A stretch of 64,000 nucleotides of DNA, taken from contig NZ_JACHJP010000002.1 of assembly GCF_014203715.1 (NCBI RefSeq), positions 434,001-498,000 of the forward strand. The letters run 5' to 3'. A program made the translations under genes and the position numbers. The stretch's first letter is position 1. Every line of letters starts with the position of its first letter. Under the pieces are notes generated by a model that had not been told where the DNA came from, did not search any database, and worked only from the letters and a program-made list of their open reading frames with translations. Source of the stretch: Streptosporangium saharense (GTDB lineage Bacteria; Actinomycetota; Actinomycetes; Streptosporangiales; Streptosporangiaceae). Below, piece by piece: positions 42,701-50,148 of the stretch.

Positions 42701-45700
42701 CAGCGGCCGGTCGCCGACCGGGCGGACCCGCACCTCCTCGATGGACAGCGGCAGGCGGATGCCCGTCCCCTCGGTGTGGGTGAGGATCAGCGGCGTCAGC
42801 AGGGTCTGGAAGCAGGCGTCGAGCAGCGCCGGGTGGAAGTGGGCGTTGGCGGCGTCGCCGCCGAGGGCCTCGGGGGGACGGATGCGGGCGAGCGCCTCGT
42901 CGCCGCCGACCCACACCTCCTCGATCCCCTGGAAGGCGGGGCCATAGTGGTAGCCCATGTCCGCCAGCGCCGTGTAGCAGCCCTCACCGTCGAGGTGGCG
43001 TTCGCTGCGCGCCTTGACCGCCTCGACGTCGAGCGCCGGGTTGAGCCTGCGGTGCTGGCCCGCGCGCACGACGCCGCCCGCGTGCACGACCCTGTCGCCG
43101 GTGCCGTCGGGCACCGTGGCCACGGTGAAGGCGGCCCCCTCGGAGGAGAAGGCGAGCTGCACCGTCCTGACCTCGCCCTCGGGCAGGAACAGCGCCTTGC
43201 GCAGCTCGACGTCGGCCAGGGTCGCCTCCGTCCCGCCGGTCATCGCCAGCACCGCCTGGGTCGCCATCTCCAGATAGCCCGCCGCGGGGAACAGCGCGTT
43301 GCCCTGGATGCGGTGGTCGTCGAGGTACGGCAGCGCCTCGGTGTCGAGCTTGACCTCCCAGGTGGGCTCGGTCATGGCCAGGCGGCGGCCGAGCAGCGGG
43401 TGGTCGAGCTGGCCGAGCCGTACCTGCCTGACCGGCTCGGGCTCGGTCCAGTAGCGGTCGCGCCGCCACGGGTAGCGCGGCAGCGTCACCGTCTCGCCGG
43501 AGGGGTGGAGCCTGTCCCAGGCGATCTCGACGCCCAGGTTGTGCAGGGCGGCCAGCGACATGGTGAGGCGCGCGTTCTCGTCCTCCTGGCGGCGGATGGA
43601 GGGCAGCGTCCTGCCTTCGACGTCTTTGGCCTCCAGGCACTCCTTGATCGAGTGGCCGAGCACGGGGTGCGGCCCGATCTCCAGGAACAGGCCGTAGCCG
43701 TCGTCGGCGATGCGGTCGATCGCGGCGCGGAAGCGGACCCTGTCGCGGACGTTGTGCCACCAGTACTCGGCGTCCAGCTCGGGACCGGCGGCCAGGCCCT
43801 CCTTGCCCGTCAGGTAGAGCGGCACCCGGGCGGGGCTTCCTTCGAGCCCGGCCAGCGAGGACAGCAGCTCGTCCTTGATCAGGTCCATCCGCGCGCTGTG
43901 GTAGGGCACCCGCACGGTGAGGAACTTGGCGAAGATCTGCTCGGCCTGGAGCTCGGCCTGCAGCGCGGTGAGCGCCTCCTCGTCGCCCGCCAGCGTGACC
44001 GCGGTCGGGCTGTTGACGGCGGCGACCGAGATCAGGTCGCCGTAGGGGGTGACGCGGCGCTGGGCCTCGTCCTCGGGCAGGCTCACGGCGAGCATGGTGC
44101 CGGTGCCGACCAGCTTCTGCTGCAGGCGGCTGCGGTGCAGCACGACCCTGACCGCCTCGCGCAGGTCGTAGACGCCCGCCTCGTGGAAGGCCGCGACCTC
44201 GCCGGTGCTGTGCCCGACGATGGCGTCGGGGTGCACGCCGTAGGAGCGCCACAGCGCCGCCAGGCCGATCTGCACGGCGAAGTTGGCGGGCTGCGCCAGC
44301 CAGGTCTCCGCCATGTTGGAGTCGGCCTCGGCGGCGCCCATCTCCTCGATCAGCGACCAGCCCGCCTGCTCGCGGATCTCGCGGTCGCAGTCCTCGATCA
44401 CCTCGCGGTAGACCGGCTCGTTCTCGAAGAGCTGACGGCCCATGGCCCACCACTGGGGTCCCATGCCGGTGAAGACCCACACCAGCTCGGGTCTCGGCCC
44501 CTCGCGCCGCTGGTCCTGCAGCACGTACGGCCCCTGCTCACCGCGCAGGTAGTCGGCCAGGCGCTCGTCGAGCGACTCGGGTGAGGAGTAGACGACCGAA
44601 AGCCGCGTCTCCAGGTGCTGGCGGCGGCGGGCGAGCGTGTAGCCGAGGTCGTCGGCGGAGACACCGGCCGCGAGCTCCTGCCTGACGCCCCTGACCAGCT
44701 CGGGCAGCGCCTGCGGGTCGCGCGCGGTCAGCGGCAGGATGGTGTGCCTCGCGCCGCGCGGCCGTACGGTCTCGGGCTCCCGCTCCGGGCGCGGCGGGGC
44801 CTCCTCAAGCAGGACGTGCGCGTTCGTGCCGCCGAAGCCGAAGGAGTTCACGCCCGCGCGCGCCGGTCCCTCGTGCTCGGGCCAGTCGGTCGGCTCAAGC
44901 GGGATCTCGTACGGCATGGCGTCGAGGTCGATGGCCGGGTTGACCTGCTTGAGGTTGATGTGCGGGGGGATCTTCCTGTGCTTGATGGCCAGGGCGGTCT
45001 TGATCAGACCGGCGATCCCGGCGGCCGACTCGGTGTGCCCGATGTTCGTCTTGACCGAGCCGACGTAGCACCTGTCGCCGGGCCTGCGGCCGACGGACAG
45101 CGCGCGGCCGAGCGCGCCCGCCTCGATCGGGTCGCCGACCGGCGTCGAGGTGCCGTGCGCCTCCATGTACTGCAGGCTGCCGGGCTCGACGCCCGCCTCG
45201 GCGCAGACACGCTCGATCAGCCTGACCTGGGCGTCGGGGTTGGGCACCGTGATGCCGTTGGTGCGGCCGTCCTGGTTGACGCCGCTGCCCACGATCACCG
45301 CGTGGATGGGGTCGCCGTCGCGCAGGGCGTCATCAAGGCGCTTGAGGGCGACCACGGCGACGCCCTCGGCGCGCACGTAGCCGTTGGCCGAGGCGTCGAA
45401 GGTGCGCGAGCGCCCCTCGGCGGACAGGAAGCCGCCCTTGGTCTCGGCGACGGTGTACTGCGGCGTCATGTGCAGCAGGGTGCCTCCGGCGAGCGCGAGG
45501 CTGGTCTCGCCCCGGCTCAGACTCTGGCAGGCCAGGTGCACGGCGACCAGGGAGGAGCTGCAGGCCGTGTCGAGGGAGACGCTGGGGCCGCGGAAGTCGA
45601 AGCAGTAGGAGATGCGGTTGGAGACCATCGTCATCATGGTCCCGGTCGCGGTGTGGGCCGCGAGGGTCTCGAAGCTCAGGTCGGCGAACTGCAGGATCTT

Positions 45701-46111
45701 GTAGTCGAGGGTGAAGGCCCCGACGAACACGCCGACGTCGGTCCCGGCCAGCTCGCCGGGTTTCTGGCCGCCGTCCTCAAGCGCCTCCCAGGCCACCTCA
45801 AGCAGCTTGCGCTGCTGCGGGTCCATGTGGTCGGCCTCGCGGGGGCTGATGCCGAAGAAGGCGGGATCGAACTCGTCGAAGCCGTCGATGTAGCCGCCCC
45901 TGCCGCCGACGAGCCTTCCCGGCTTCGCCTTGTCCCGGCTGCCGAGTGTCGTGACGTCGTAGCGGTCCGGTGGGGTCGGTGTTATGCAGTCCTTGCCGTC
46001 GATCAGGTTCTGCCAGAACGTCCGGTGGTCGGAGGCACCCCCGGGGAATCGGCACCCGATACCGACAATCGCGATCTTGTCACGGAAAGTAGTGCTGCTG
46101 AGGTCCGTCAC
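36770..46111 (-). CDS. ftdB: Iterative type I PKS/NRPS, polycyclic tetramate macrolactam synthetase (KS-AT-DH-KR-ACP-C-A-PCP-TE)
   Basis: A single 3113-residue synthetase. KS: DTACSSS with Cys near 184, plus EAHGTSTPVGDP and NIGHTESAAG. AT: GHSTGEVAAF (Ser near 634) and YHSARMD. DH: HRIQGNALFP (His near 932). KR: TGAFGALG near 1445 and catalytic Tyr in TNYAAGN near 1597. ACP: LGLDSLLAME (Ser near 1756). C: HHIISDAIS near 1952. A: YTSGSTGRPKA near 2439. PCP: EVGGSSIKL near 2837. TE: FGYSLGGNL near 2959. By eye the A-domain pocket reads D-V-G-E-L-V-S-I-D-K, close to the ornithine code DVGEIGSIDK. No ER or methyltransferase, so two polyene chains built iteratively, joined by ornithine and closed to a tetramate by the TE. 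GTG start at 46111 with AAGGA upstream; an ATG 26 codons earlier is rejected. Confidence 0.93.
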   Translation of the reverse strand: MTDLSSTTFRDKIAIVGIGCRFPGGASDHRTFWQNLIDGKDCITPTPPDRYDVTTLGSRDKAKPGRLVGGRGGYIDGFDEFDPAFFGISPREADHMDPQQRKLLEVAWEALEDGGQKPGELAGTDVGVFVGAFTLDYKILQFADLSFETLAAHTATGTMMTMVSNRISYCFDFRGPSVSLDTACSSSLVAVHLACQSLSRGETSLALAGGTLLHMTPQYTVAETKGGFLSAEGRSRTFDASANGYVRAEGVAVVALKRLDDALRDGDPIHAVIVGSGVNQDGRTNGITVPNPDAQVRLIERVCAEAGVEPGSLQYMEAHGTSTPVGDPIEAGALGRALSVGRRPGDRCYVGSVKTNIGHTESAAGIAGLIKTALAIKHRKIPPHINLKQVNPAIDLDAMPYEIPLEPTDWPEHEGPARAGVNSFGFGGTNAHVLLEEAPPRPEREPETVRPRGARHTILPLTARDPQALPELVRGVRQELAAGVSADDLGYTLARRRQHLETRLSVVYSSPESLDERLADYLRGEQGPYVLQDQRREGPRPELVWVFTGMGPQWWAMGRQLFENEPVYREVIEDCDREIREQAGWSLIEEMGAAEADSNMAETWLAQPANFAVQIGLAALWRSYGVHPDAIVGHSTGEVAAFHEAGVYDLREAVRVVLHRSRLQQKLVGTGTMLAVSLPEDEAQRRVTPYGDLISVAAVNSPTAVTLAGDEEALTALQAELQAEQIFAKFLTVRVPYHSARMDLIKDELLSSLAGLEGSPARVPLYLTGKEGLAAGPELDAEYWWHNVRDRVRFRAAIDRIADDGYGLFLEIGPHPVLGHSIKECLEAKDVEGRTLPSIRRQEDENARLTMSLAALHNLGVEIAWDRLHPSGETVTLPRYPWRRDRYWTEPEPVRQVRLGQLDHPLLGRRLAMTEPTWEVKLDTEALPYLDDHRIQGNALFPAAGYLEMATQAVLAMTGGTEATLADVELRKALFLPEGEVRTVQLAFSSEGAAFTVATVPDGTGDRVVHAGGVVRAGQHRRLNPALDVEAVKARSERHLDGEGCYTALADMGYHYGPAFQGIEEVWVGGDEALARIRPPEALGGDAANAHFHPALLDACFQTLLTPLILTHTEGTGIRLPLSIEEVRVRPVGDRPLWVHATVVRRGGEELVGDIAVHDADGASLGRISGFRAADIEKASTAVGRNTIDGWLAEVTWIRRPYGESTEEDGAERDAPEAAREEPRDWLILADAKGIGDELAALLRARGIRGHLVRAADAYGESAVVPGSAEDLTRLFAELAEGGTSFGTVVHLWNLDLPSIEETERDALAGHSGLGAYSLVALAQTLPAGQDDSRLHVVTRGAQAVTAGEVAEPLGAPAWGVTRVLRHQELTSWRGKLVDLDPTGGDLAGEAEALLRELLTDDEDEIALRGGERHTSRLAQAEGLTSPLPLRLRADGGYLVTGAFGALGRLLCRTLVARGARRLILVGRTRLPERDRWRETDPNTTAGRNVRFVKELEALGAQVILAPLDVTDEAALTAWLDDYRRNDSPPIRGVFHLAGHVRDTLVPEMDREVFDAVYGPKVAGAYLLHRHLRDEPIEHFVLFASIASLLTTAGQTNYAAGNAFLDALAHHRRANGLPALSLDWGPWATGMIEELGLIDHYRNSRGMSSLPPDAGMAVLERVIGQDRAQLLVATVVDWPVFMAWYDAPPLLVTELAATADTSSPAESGGFLDTFREADEDKRRILVTERFTALVAGVLRVRAEQVEPEVSLNTLGLDSLLAMEVRARVQADLKVALPVVALLSGTSVGDLVTQLHDGLAALVAADADEDGADAAVEVYLDESQYPLTQNQKALWFLKQLNPDGFAYNIGGAVEVRVELDPELMFDAVRALIRRHPILRGNFVLQEGQALQRISPEAREDLALFDVQDEEWDDIYQMIIREYRRPYDLERDPLVRFRLFKRGEDRWVIMKAVHHIISDAISTFTFIEELLAIYEGLRRGEHVELPPLTATYLDFLNWQNRFLAGPDARRMLDYWRGHLPAEVPLLSLPVDKPRPAVQTNNGASEFFVLDTDLSARVHALAREHNVTVFMVLLSAYYLLLHRYSGQDDIIVGSPVTGRTQEEFASLYGYFVNPLPLHVSLAGEPTVSELLTQVHTTVLNGLDNQEYPFVLLVDKLGLQHDPSRSAVFQAMFILLAHKVATEKYGYRLEYIELPEEEGQFDLTLSAYEDEAEQRFHCVFKYNTDLFLPETARRLAAHYVNLLDALTRAPSAKPATRLELLAADERERVLHTWSGSRRRTLYDTPVHELVSRVAAADPAAVAVVAPSETGETARLTYGELEERSRALAGRLRALGVRDGAVVALCLDKSPDLIVTLLAVLRAGGAYLPLDPDYPAERLAYMVRNAGAMLAVVDESGRESLAGAAGLTLTLEELHRDVPEERDGDDEEPRVGLDDLAYVIYTSGSTGRPKAVQVTHRNLASVQAAWREAYRLDEDVRVHLQMASFSFDVFTGDLVRALCSGGTLVLVRRELLFDTARLYRTMLEERVDCGEFVPAIVRGLTAYCEREGERLDFMRLLVVGSDAWKVEEYQRLRALCGSRTRLVNSYGLSEATIDSAYFEGPADDLDPSQMVPIGRPFPNSALYVLDEHGEPVPPGVPGELWVGGDGVATGYLGDPEQTAQRFVTVTLGRETGAEPLRLYRTGDLASWDAHGDVRLLGRVDAQIKVRGHRIEIGEIETRLAAWPTLAQAVVTVVADARGESALCAYCVPVEGEVLDWRELRRHLAGYLPTFMVPSYFVELPELPLTPNGKVDVAALPAPEADTGEQAYEAPVTLYEMRMAEHWKALLGLEQVGLQHDFFEVGGSSIKLIELIYRLQGEFNIAIPVSHLFKVTTLHGMARTVEHIITGRLDGAQPYLWFNPDQDRTVFCFPPAGGHGLVYRQLAVHLPEYRFVAFNYVAGEDKVTRYADLIESLQPEGPCDLFGYSLGGNLAFEVAKELQDRGRQVPNVVIMDSYRISESFELGEEHFAIFERELSEHLLRHTGSEIVAEETLGQAREYIDFSSRTPNLGVVSAAVSVISDEEKVSFYAAAERGTWHGSSAARTEVFRGSGTHAEMLDQGHIARNADLVREILGGATHVG

Positions 46112-46204
46112 GTTTGGTTCCTTGTGTGATGGCGCTGCGCGCGAGCATGAGGGGAACGACGAACAACGGTGGACGCGCCTGTACGGCACGCGCTCCCGGC
46201 CGGG

Positions 46205-47140
46205 TCAGGCGGCCGGGCCACCGGCCTCCGGCGAGGGCGCTGCGGGGCGCCGACGCCAGGGGTGGAAGAAGGTGGCAAGGACTGCGTCCGTCCTGGGGAA
46301 GGACGCGGGGTCCGTCAGCCCGATGGCGACCGGTGTGCGGCCGGGACGCCACGTGAAGCTGCCGAACATGAGATCCCAGACCGACAGGTCGGAGCCGTAG
46401 TGGCCGGCCTCCGACAGGTCGGTGCTGTGATGGAGACGGTGCTGCTCTGGACTGGCGAAGACGTAGTTGAGCGGGCCGAGGCGGATGTCGGCGTTGGTGT
46501 GGACGAAGTAGCCCTGCGCGACGACGAAGAGGCCGACCACGAAGACCGACTCCTGGGAGAAGCCGACCAGCGCGAGCGAAAGCTGCACGATCCCCTGCTC
46601 GAACAGGACGTCGAAGACGTGGTTGACGCCGTTGTTGGCGACGTTGACCTTCTGGGGGACGTGGTGGACGCCGTGCAGGCGCCACAGCAGGGGGCGGGTG
46701 TGCGCGAGCCGGTGGACCACGTAGCTGGCCAGCGAGCCCAGGAGCAGGGCCGTGGGGATCTCCGCCCACAGGGGGATCACGGGGACCCGGACGGCCAGGA
46801 CGCCGACGAGGGATGTCACCAGGAGCTGGGCCACGCTGCTGGTGGCGATCGTCAGCACGAGGTAGAGGCCGTACCAGCCCCATTCGCGGCGGCTGGGGTG
46901 CCAGCTCCGCTCGTAGGGGATCACCCGTTCGAGCACCGCGAGGTACACGATCGTTCCGGCCAGGAAGAGGGCGCCGACCTGGCCGAGGTCCAGGTGGTCG
47001 CGGAGCGCCACCACGGCCGTCGCGACGACGGCGACGAGAAGGACGGGGTAGGCGCAGTGGCGCGTGAGCTGGCGCGACGAAAACGTGAAAACATTTAATA
47101 TTTGCCGCCGTTGCGACACTTGTTCGGACAGAATACCCAT
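46205..47140 (-). CDS. ftdA: Fatty-acid-hydroxylase/sterol-desaturase-family enzyme, PTM ornithine C-3 hydroxylase type
   Basis: A membrane di-iron enzyme with four to five helices and the three His motifs HRLAH (near 152), HGVHH (near 165) and HRLHH (near 241). A homologue is the first gene in nearly all PTM clusters (FtdA in frontalamide; the hydroxylase in HSAF) and hydroxylates the ornithine-derived carbon of the tetramate. The ATG at 47138-47140 is preferred because GGTGG sits 9 bases upstream; an ATG three codons earlier touches that site. It is separated from the synthetase by 93 bp without a gene and is the promoter-proximal gene of the operon. Confidence 0.88.
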   Translation of the reverse strand: MGILSEQVSQRRQILNVFTFSSRQLTRHCAYPVLLVAVVATAVVALRDHLDLGQVGALFLAGTIVYLAVLERVIPYERSWHPSRREWGWYGLYLVLTIATSSVAQLLVTSLVGVLAVRVPVIPLWAEIPTALLLGSLASYVVHRLAHTRPLLWRLHGVHHVPQKVNVANNGVNHVFDVLFEQGIVQLSLALVGFSQESVFVVGLFVVAQGYFVHTNADIRLGPLNYVFASPEQHRLHHSTDLSEAGHYGSDLSVWDLMFGSFTWRPGRTPVAIGLTDPASFPRTDAVLATFFHPWRRRPAAPSPEAGGPAA

Positions 47141-47149
47141 GCCACGCAT

Positions 47150-47872
47150 CCACCTATAAAGACTCGAACGGCCGTGAACCGGCCAGGGGAACGGCGGATA
47201 CGGAAATCACGGCGGCGACCTCCGGCGGAACGGGAGAGCTCCCCCGAAGCTCGTCATCGTTACCCCCTCCCCTCCCGGAGACCGCTCTCGCGCGTGGAAA
47301 CCCTCTAACAAGAGTCCGGACAACGTCACAGTACTCCAAAATGGCTTTGACCTGGGCAGATTTGGGCCGACGACAATTTCCCCATGTTCGGACAATGCGG
47401 TAATTCACCCCCCATCGTTCGACATTCAGACGTAACCACAGGCACTCACCGGAATCAATATGACGCGGACCAGATTTTTTGCATGCCACCCTCAACCCAT
47501 AGAAGCAGTGACAGAAACCCGGGATTGTGGGCACAGTGAATAATGTATTCCTTCAGCCCAAAAGCATATTTACGGACAACCCTTACCGGGTTTACATGAG
47601 CAAGTAATGGACATAAGGTGCACGCACCACAAACTGTGTAAATCACCGGTTAATTTAATATTTCGCGCCAACCTTTGATACATATTCGTGTCGGCGGATA
47701 TCCTGACTCGGACCTCCGAAAAGGTTTCGGCCGCGACACCCTCCGTTCCCCCTCCCGCCCACAGCGCGCCACCCCCGCACGGTGAGAGCGCGGTGAGAGC
47801 AGGGGTGAGCAGGACTGACACCGGTGAGGCCAAAGTGAATCTGACCGGGGGGCAACGCTCGAATGACCGTTC
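47150..47872. other. AT-richer intergenic region between the PTM and carotenoid clusters
   Basis: About 720 bp without a credible gene; the part from about 47330 to 47700 is near 45-50% GC, far below the surrounding 70%. It must contain divergent promoters for the hydroxylase gene and the DUF422 gene. Short frames on the minus strand (for example near 47154-47534) have no domain and poor codon bias. No PTM pathway regulator is seen. The base composition is what one expects at the edge of a transferred cluster or of a complex promoter. Confidence 0.5.
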
Positions 47873-48724
47873 GTGGGGCACAGCGAGAAGATGAGCAGCG
47901 GACGGCCGGGTCCCGGCGCGACGACAGACGCGCGGGGCGCCCGGGGCGCCCCGCGCGCCAGACCGTCCCTCCCGGATGTGACGGGCGGGATCCTGCTGGC
48001 CGCCATGGTCACGGCGCAGGTCGTGTCCGGTCTCGACTCCCGGCCCGCCCGGCTGACCGGCCTGATCGTGCTGCTGCTCACGGTCTGCGCCCTGGCCTTC
48101 GCCGTCGGGACGTACGGTCCGTTCCGGGCTTCGGCGGCCCTCTGCGTCGCGGTCGCGGCGGGGTACGCCGCCGAGTGGGTCGGCGTCAGGACGGGGCTGC
48201 CTTTCGGCGACTACGGCTACACCGACGTTCTCCGGCCACAGCTCGGCGGGGTCCCCGTAATCGTGGCGCTCGCCTGGGGCGGCATGGGACTGGCCGCGCA
48301 CGCGACGGCCCTGGCCGCCACGGTGGTCCTGAGGGGCGGCCGGGTGACGCGGATCGTGCTCGGCGCCTGCGCGCTCACCGCCTGGGACCTGTTCCTCGAC
48401 CCGCAGATGACGCGGCTCGGCCTGTGGACCTGGCATGTCCCCGGCCCCTACCGCGGGGTCCCGCTGAGCAACTTCGTCGGCTGGCTGCTGGTCTCGCTGC
48501 TGGTCATGGTCCTGATCGACGCGATCACCGCGGGAGGCGCCCCGGCGAGCACCGGACTGGTGTCCCTCTACACCGCGATGACCCTGATGGAGACGGTCGG
48601 CTTCGCGGTGGTCTTCACCCCGCCCGATCCCCTGGTGGCCGTCGTGGGAGGGGGCTGCATGGGGTGCTTCGCCGTGGCCGCCTGGGCGGGCATCGGAAGA
48701 AGGAGACGCGCGTGGCGGACGTGA
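47873..48724 (+). CDS. DUF422 carotenoid hydratase-like membrane protein (CruF type)
   Basis: A multi-helix membrane protein of 283 residues. After 35 polar residues come seven or eight hydrophobic segments, with the DUF422 landmarks AAEWVGVRTGLPFGDYGYTD near 100-119, AWDLFLDPQMTRLGLWTW near 165-182 and GVPLSNFVGW near 188. CruF adds water across the terminal double bond (C-1',2') of lycopene- or gamma-carotene-type ends, giving the tertiary hydroxyl later glycosylated. The gene overlaps the next by 13 bp. The start is uncertain: GTG at 47873 or ATG at 47891, neither with a strong ribosome binding site. Confidence 0.8.
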   Translation: MGHSEKMSSGRPGPGATTDARGARGAPRARPSLPDVTGGILLAAMVTAQVVSGLDSRPARLTGLIVLLLTVCALAFAVGTYGPFRASAALCVAVAAGYAAEWVGVRTGLPFGDYGYTDVLRPQLGGVPVIVALAWGGMGLAAHATALAATVVLRGGRVTRIVLGACALTAWDLFLDPQMTRLGLWTWHVPGPYRGVPLSNFVGWLLVSLLVMVLIDAITAGGAPASTGLVSLYTAMTLMETVGFAVVFTPPDPLVAVVGGGCMGCFAVAAWAGIGRRRRAWRT

Positions 48725-50148
48725 TCGTGGTGGGAGGCGGCGTCGGCGGGATGGTCTCCGCCCTGCTGCTGGCCGGGCGGGGGCACCGGGTGCGCCTGTA
48801 CGAGCGGCTCGACCGCCTCGGCGGCAAGCTGGCCGAGCACCGGCGCGACGGCTTCACCTTCTCCCTCGGCCCGTCGCTGCTGACCATGCCGCGTCTGTTC
48901 GCCGAGCTCGGCCTCGACCTCGTCGAGCCCAGGGAACTGTGCCGCTACCGCTTCGCCGACGGCTCGGTGCTGACGGCCCGCCGTGATCCCGGCGCCATGG
49001 CCGCGGAGGTCGAACGGCTCGCCCCTGGGGAGGGCCGGAACTGGCTGGCCTTCCACCGCTGGGGACAGACCTGCCTTGAGGCGTCACACCGCGCGTTCTT
49101 CGCGGGCCCGATCACCCGGCCGCCCGCGGAGGCACGGCTGTCCGACCTGTTCGCGGTCGCGCCTGGCCGTACGCTCGACGGGCTGGCCAGGCGTTTCTTC
49201 ACCGATCCGCGCCTGCGGCAGTACGCGGGGCGGTACGCGACCTACGCGGGGTCGAGCCCCTACCGGGCTCCGGCGGCGCTGGGGTGCGTCCCCGCCCTTG
49301 AGCACGGGCAGGGCGGCTGGTACGTGCGGGGCGGCCTGCCCCGCCTGGCGGACGCCCTGCGGGCACGGCTTGAGGAGGCCGGGGTCGAGGTGACGCTGCG
49401 CACCGGGGTCACCAACGTGCTCGCCGACTCAGAACGTGTCCTGGGGGTACGGCTCGCCTCGGGAGAACGTGAGCGGGCCGACGTGGTGGTCGCCAACGTC
49501 GACGCGGCGGCGCTGTACGGGCGGCTCCTTCCTGACCGGCGGCGGCTGCGGCGGATCGCCAGGCTCGGCAGGTCGTCCTCGGCGTTCCTGCTGCTGGCCG
49601 GTGTCGAGGGCAGGACCGAGGGGCTGGCGCACCACTCGGTGGTCTTCTCTGCCGACTACCGGCGGGAGTTCGCCGACATCTTCGAGCGGCGCAGGCCGCC
49701 GGAGGACCCGACCGTCTACGTCGGCTGCTCGGCGGTCGACGACCCGTCGCAGGCACCGGACGGCGCGGAGAACTGGGTGATGCTGGTCAACGTCCCCGCC
49801 CGCGACCCGCTGCGGTGGCCGACGTCGCCGTCCGCCTACCGGGACCTGGTTCTGGAACGGCTGGCCGCGCGTGGTCACGACCTGTCGGGGAGGCTGCGCT
49901 TCGTCGACCTGTTCACCCCCGCCGACCTGCGGGACCGTTACGGCGCGTGGGGCGGGGCGATCTACGGTGGCGCCTACGACGGCCCGCTGGCCCCCTTCAG
50001 GCGGCCGGGCAACAGGGGGCCCAGGCGTGGCCTCTACCTGGTCGGCGGTTCCGCGCATCCCGGTGGCGGGCTGCCGCTGGTGGCGCTGGGGGGTCGCATC
50101 GTGGCCTCGCTCGTGGCGGAGGACTTCCCCCTGGAGAAGGACCGATGA
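48712..50148 (+). CDS. CrtI-family carotenoid desaturase, CrtD-like (hydroxycarotenoid 3,4-desaturase)
   Basis: A flavoenzyme of 478 residues beginning VADVIVVGGGVGGMVSALLL, with PSLLTMPRLF near 60, the middle CVPALEHGQGGWYVRGGLPRLADALR, and the C-terminal GLYLVGGSAHPGGGLPLVALGGR that marks CrtI/CrtD enzymes. Its company (hydratase before, glycosyltransferase after) suggests the CrtD step that adds a double bond next to the C-1 hydroxyl. The GTG at 48712 has AAGGAG 7 bases upstream. It overlaps the hydratase (13 bp) and the glycosyltransferase (ATGA), so the three are one operon. Confidence 0.85.
   Translation: MADVIVVGGGVGGMVSALLLAGRGHRVRLYERLDRLGGKLAEHRRDGFTFSLGPSLLTMPRLFAELGLDLVEPRELCRYRFADGSVLTARRDPGAMAAEVERLAPGEGRNWLAFHRWGQTCLEASHRAFFAGPITRPPAEARLSDLFAVAPGRTLDGLARRFFTDPRLRQYAGRYATYAGSSPYRAPAALGCVPALEHGQGGWYVRGGLPRLADALRARLEEAGVEVTLRTGVTNVLADSERVLGVRLASGERERADVVVANVDAAALYGRLLPDRRRLRRIARLGRSSSAFLLLAGVEGRTEGLAHHSVVFSADYRREFADIFERRRPPEDPTVYVGCSAVDDPSQAPDGAENWVMLVNVPARDPLRWPTSPSAYRDLVLERLAARGHDLSGRLRFVDLFTPADLRDRYGAWGGAIYGGAYDGPLAPFRRPGNRGPRRGLYLVGGSAHPGGGLPLVALGGRIVASLVAEDFPLEKDR

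Noticed and set aside
41192-44584. An 1130-codon frame on the plus strand across the synthetase
   Set aside because: It is antisense to the KS-to-ACP part of the PKS/NRPS, has no domain and reads as Val/Gly/Arg/Gln-rich shadow typical of high-GC DNA.
47154-47534. 126-codon minus-strand frame in the AT-rich gap
   Set aside because: No ribosome binding site, no domain, and base composition unlike the genes of this genome.
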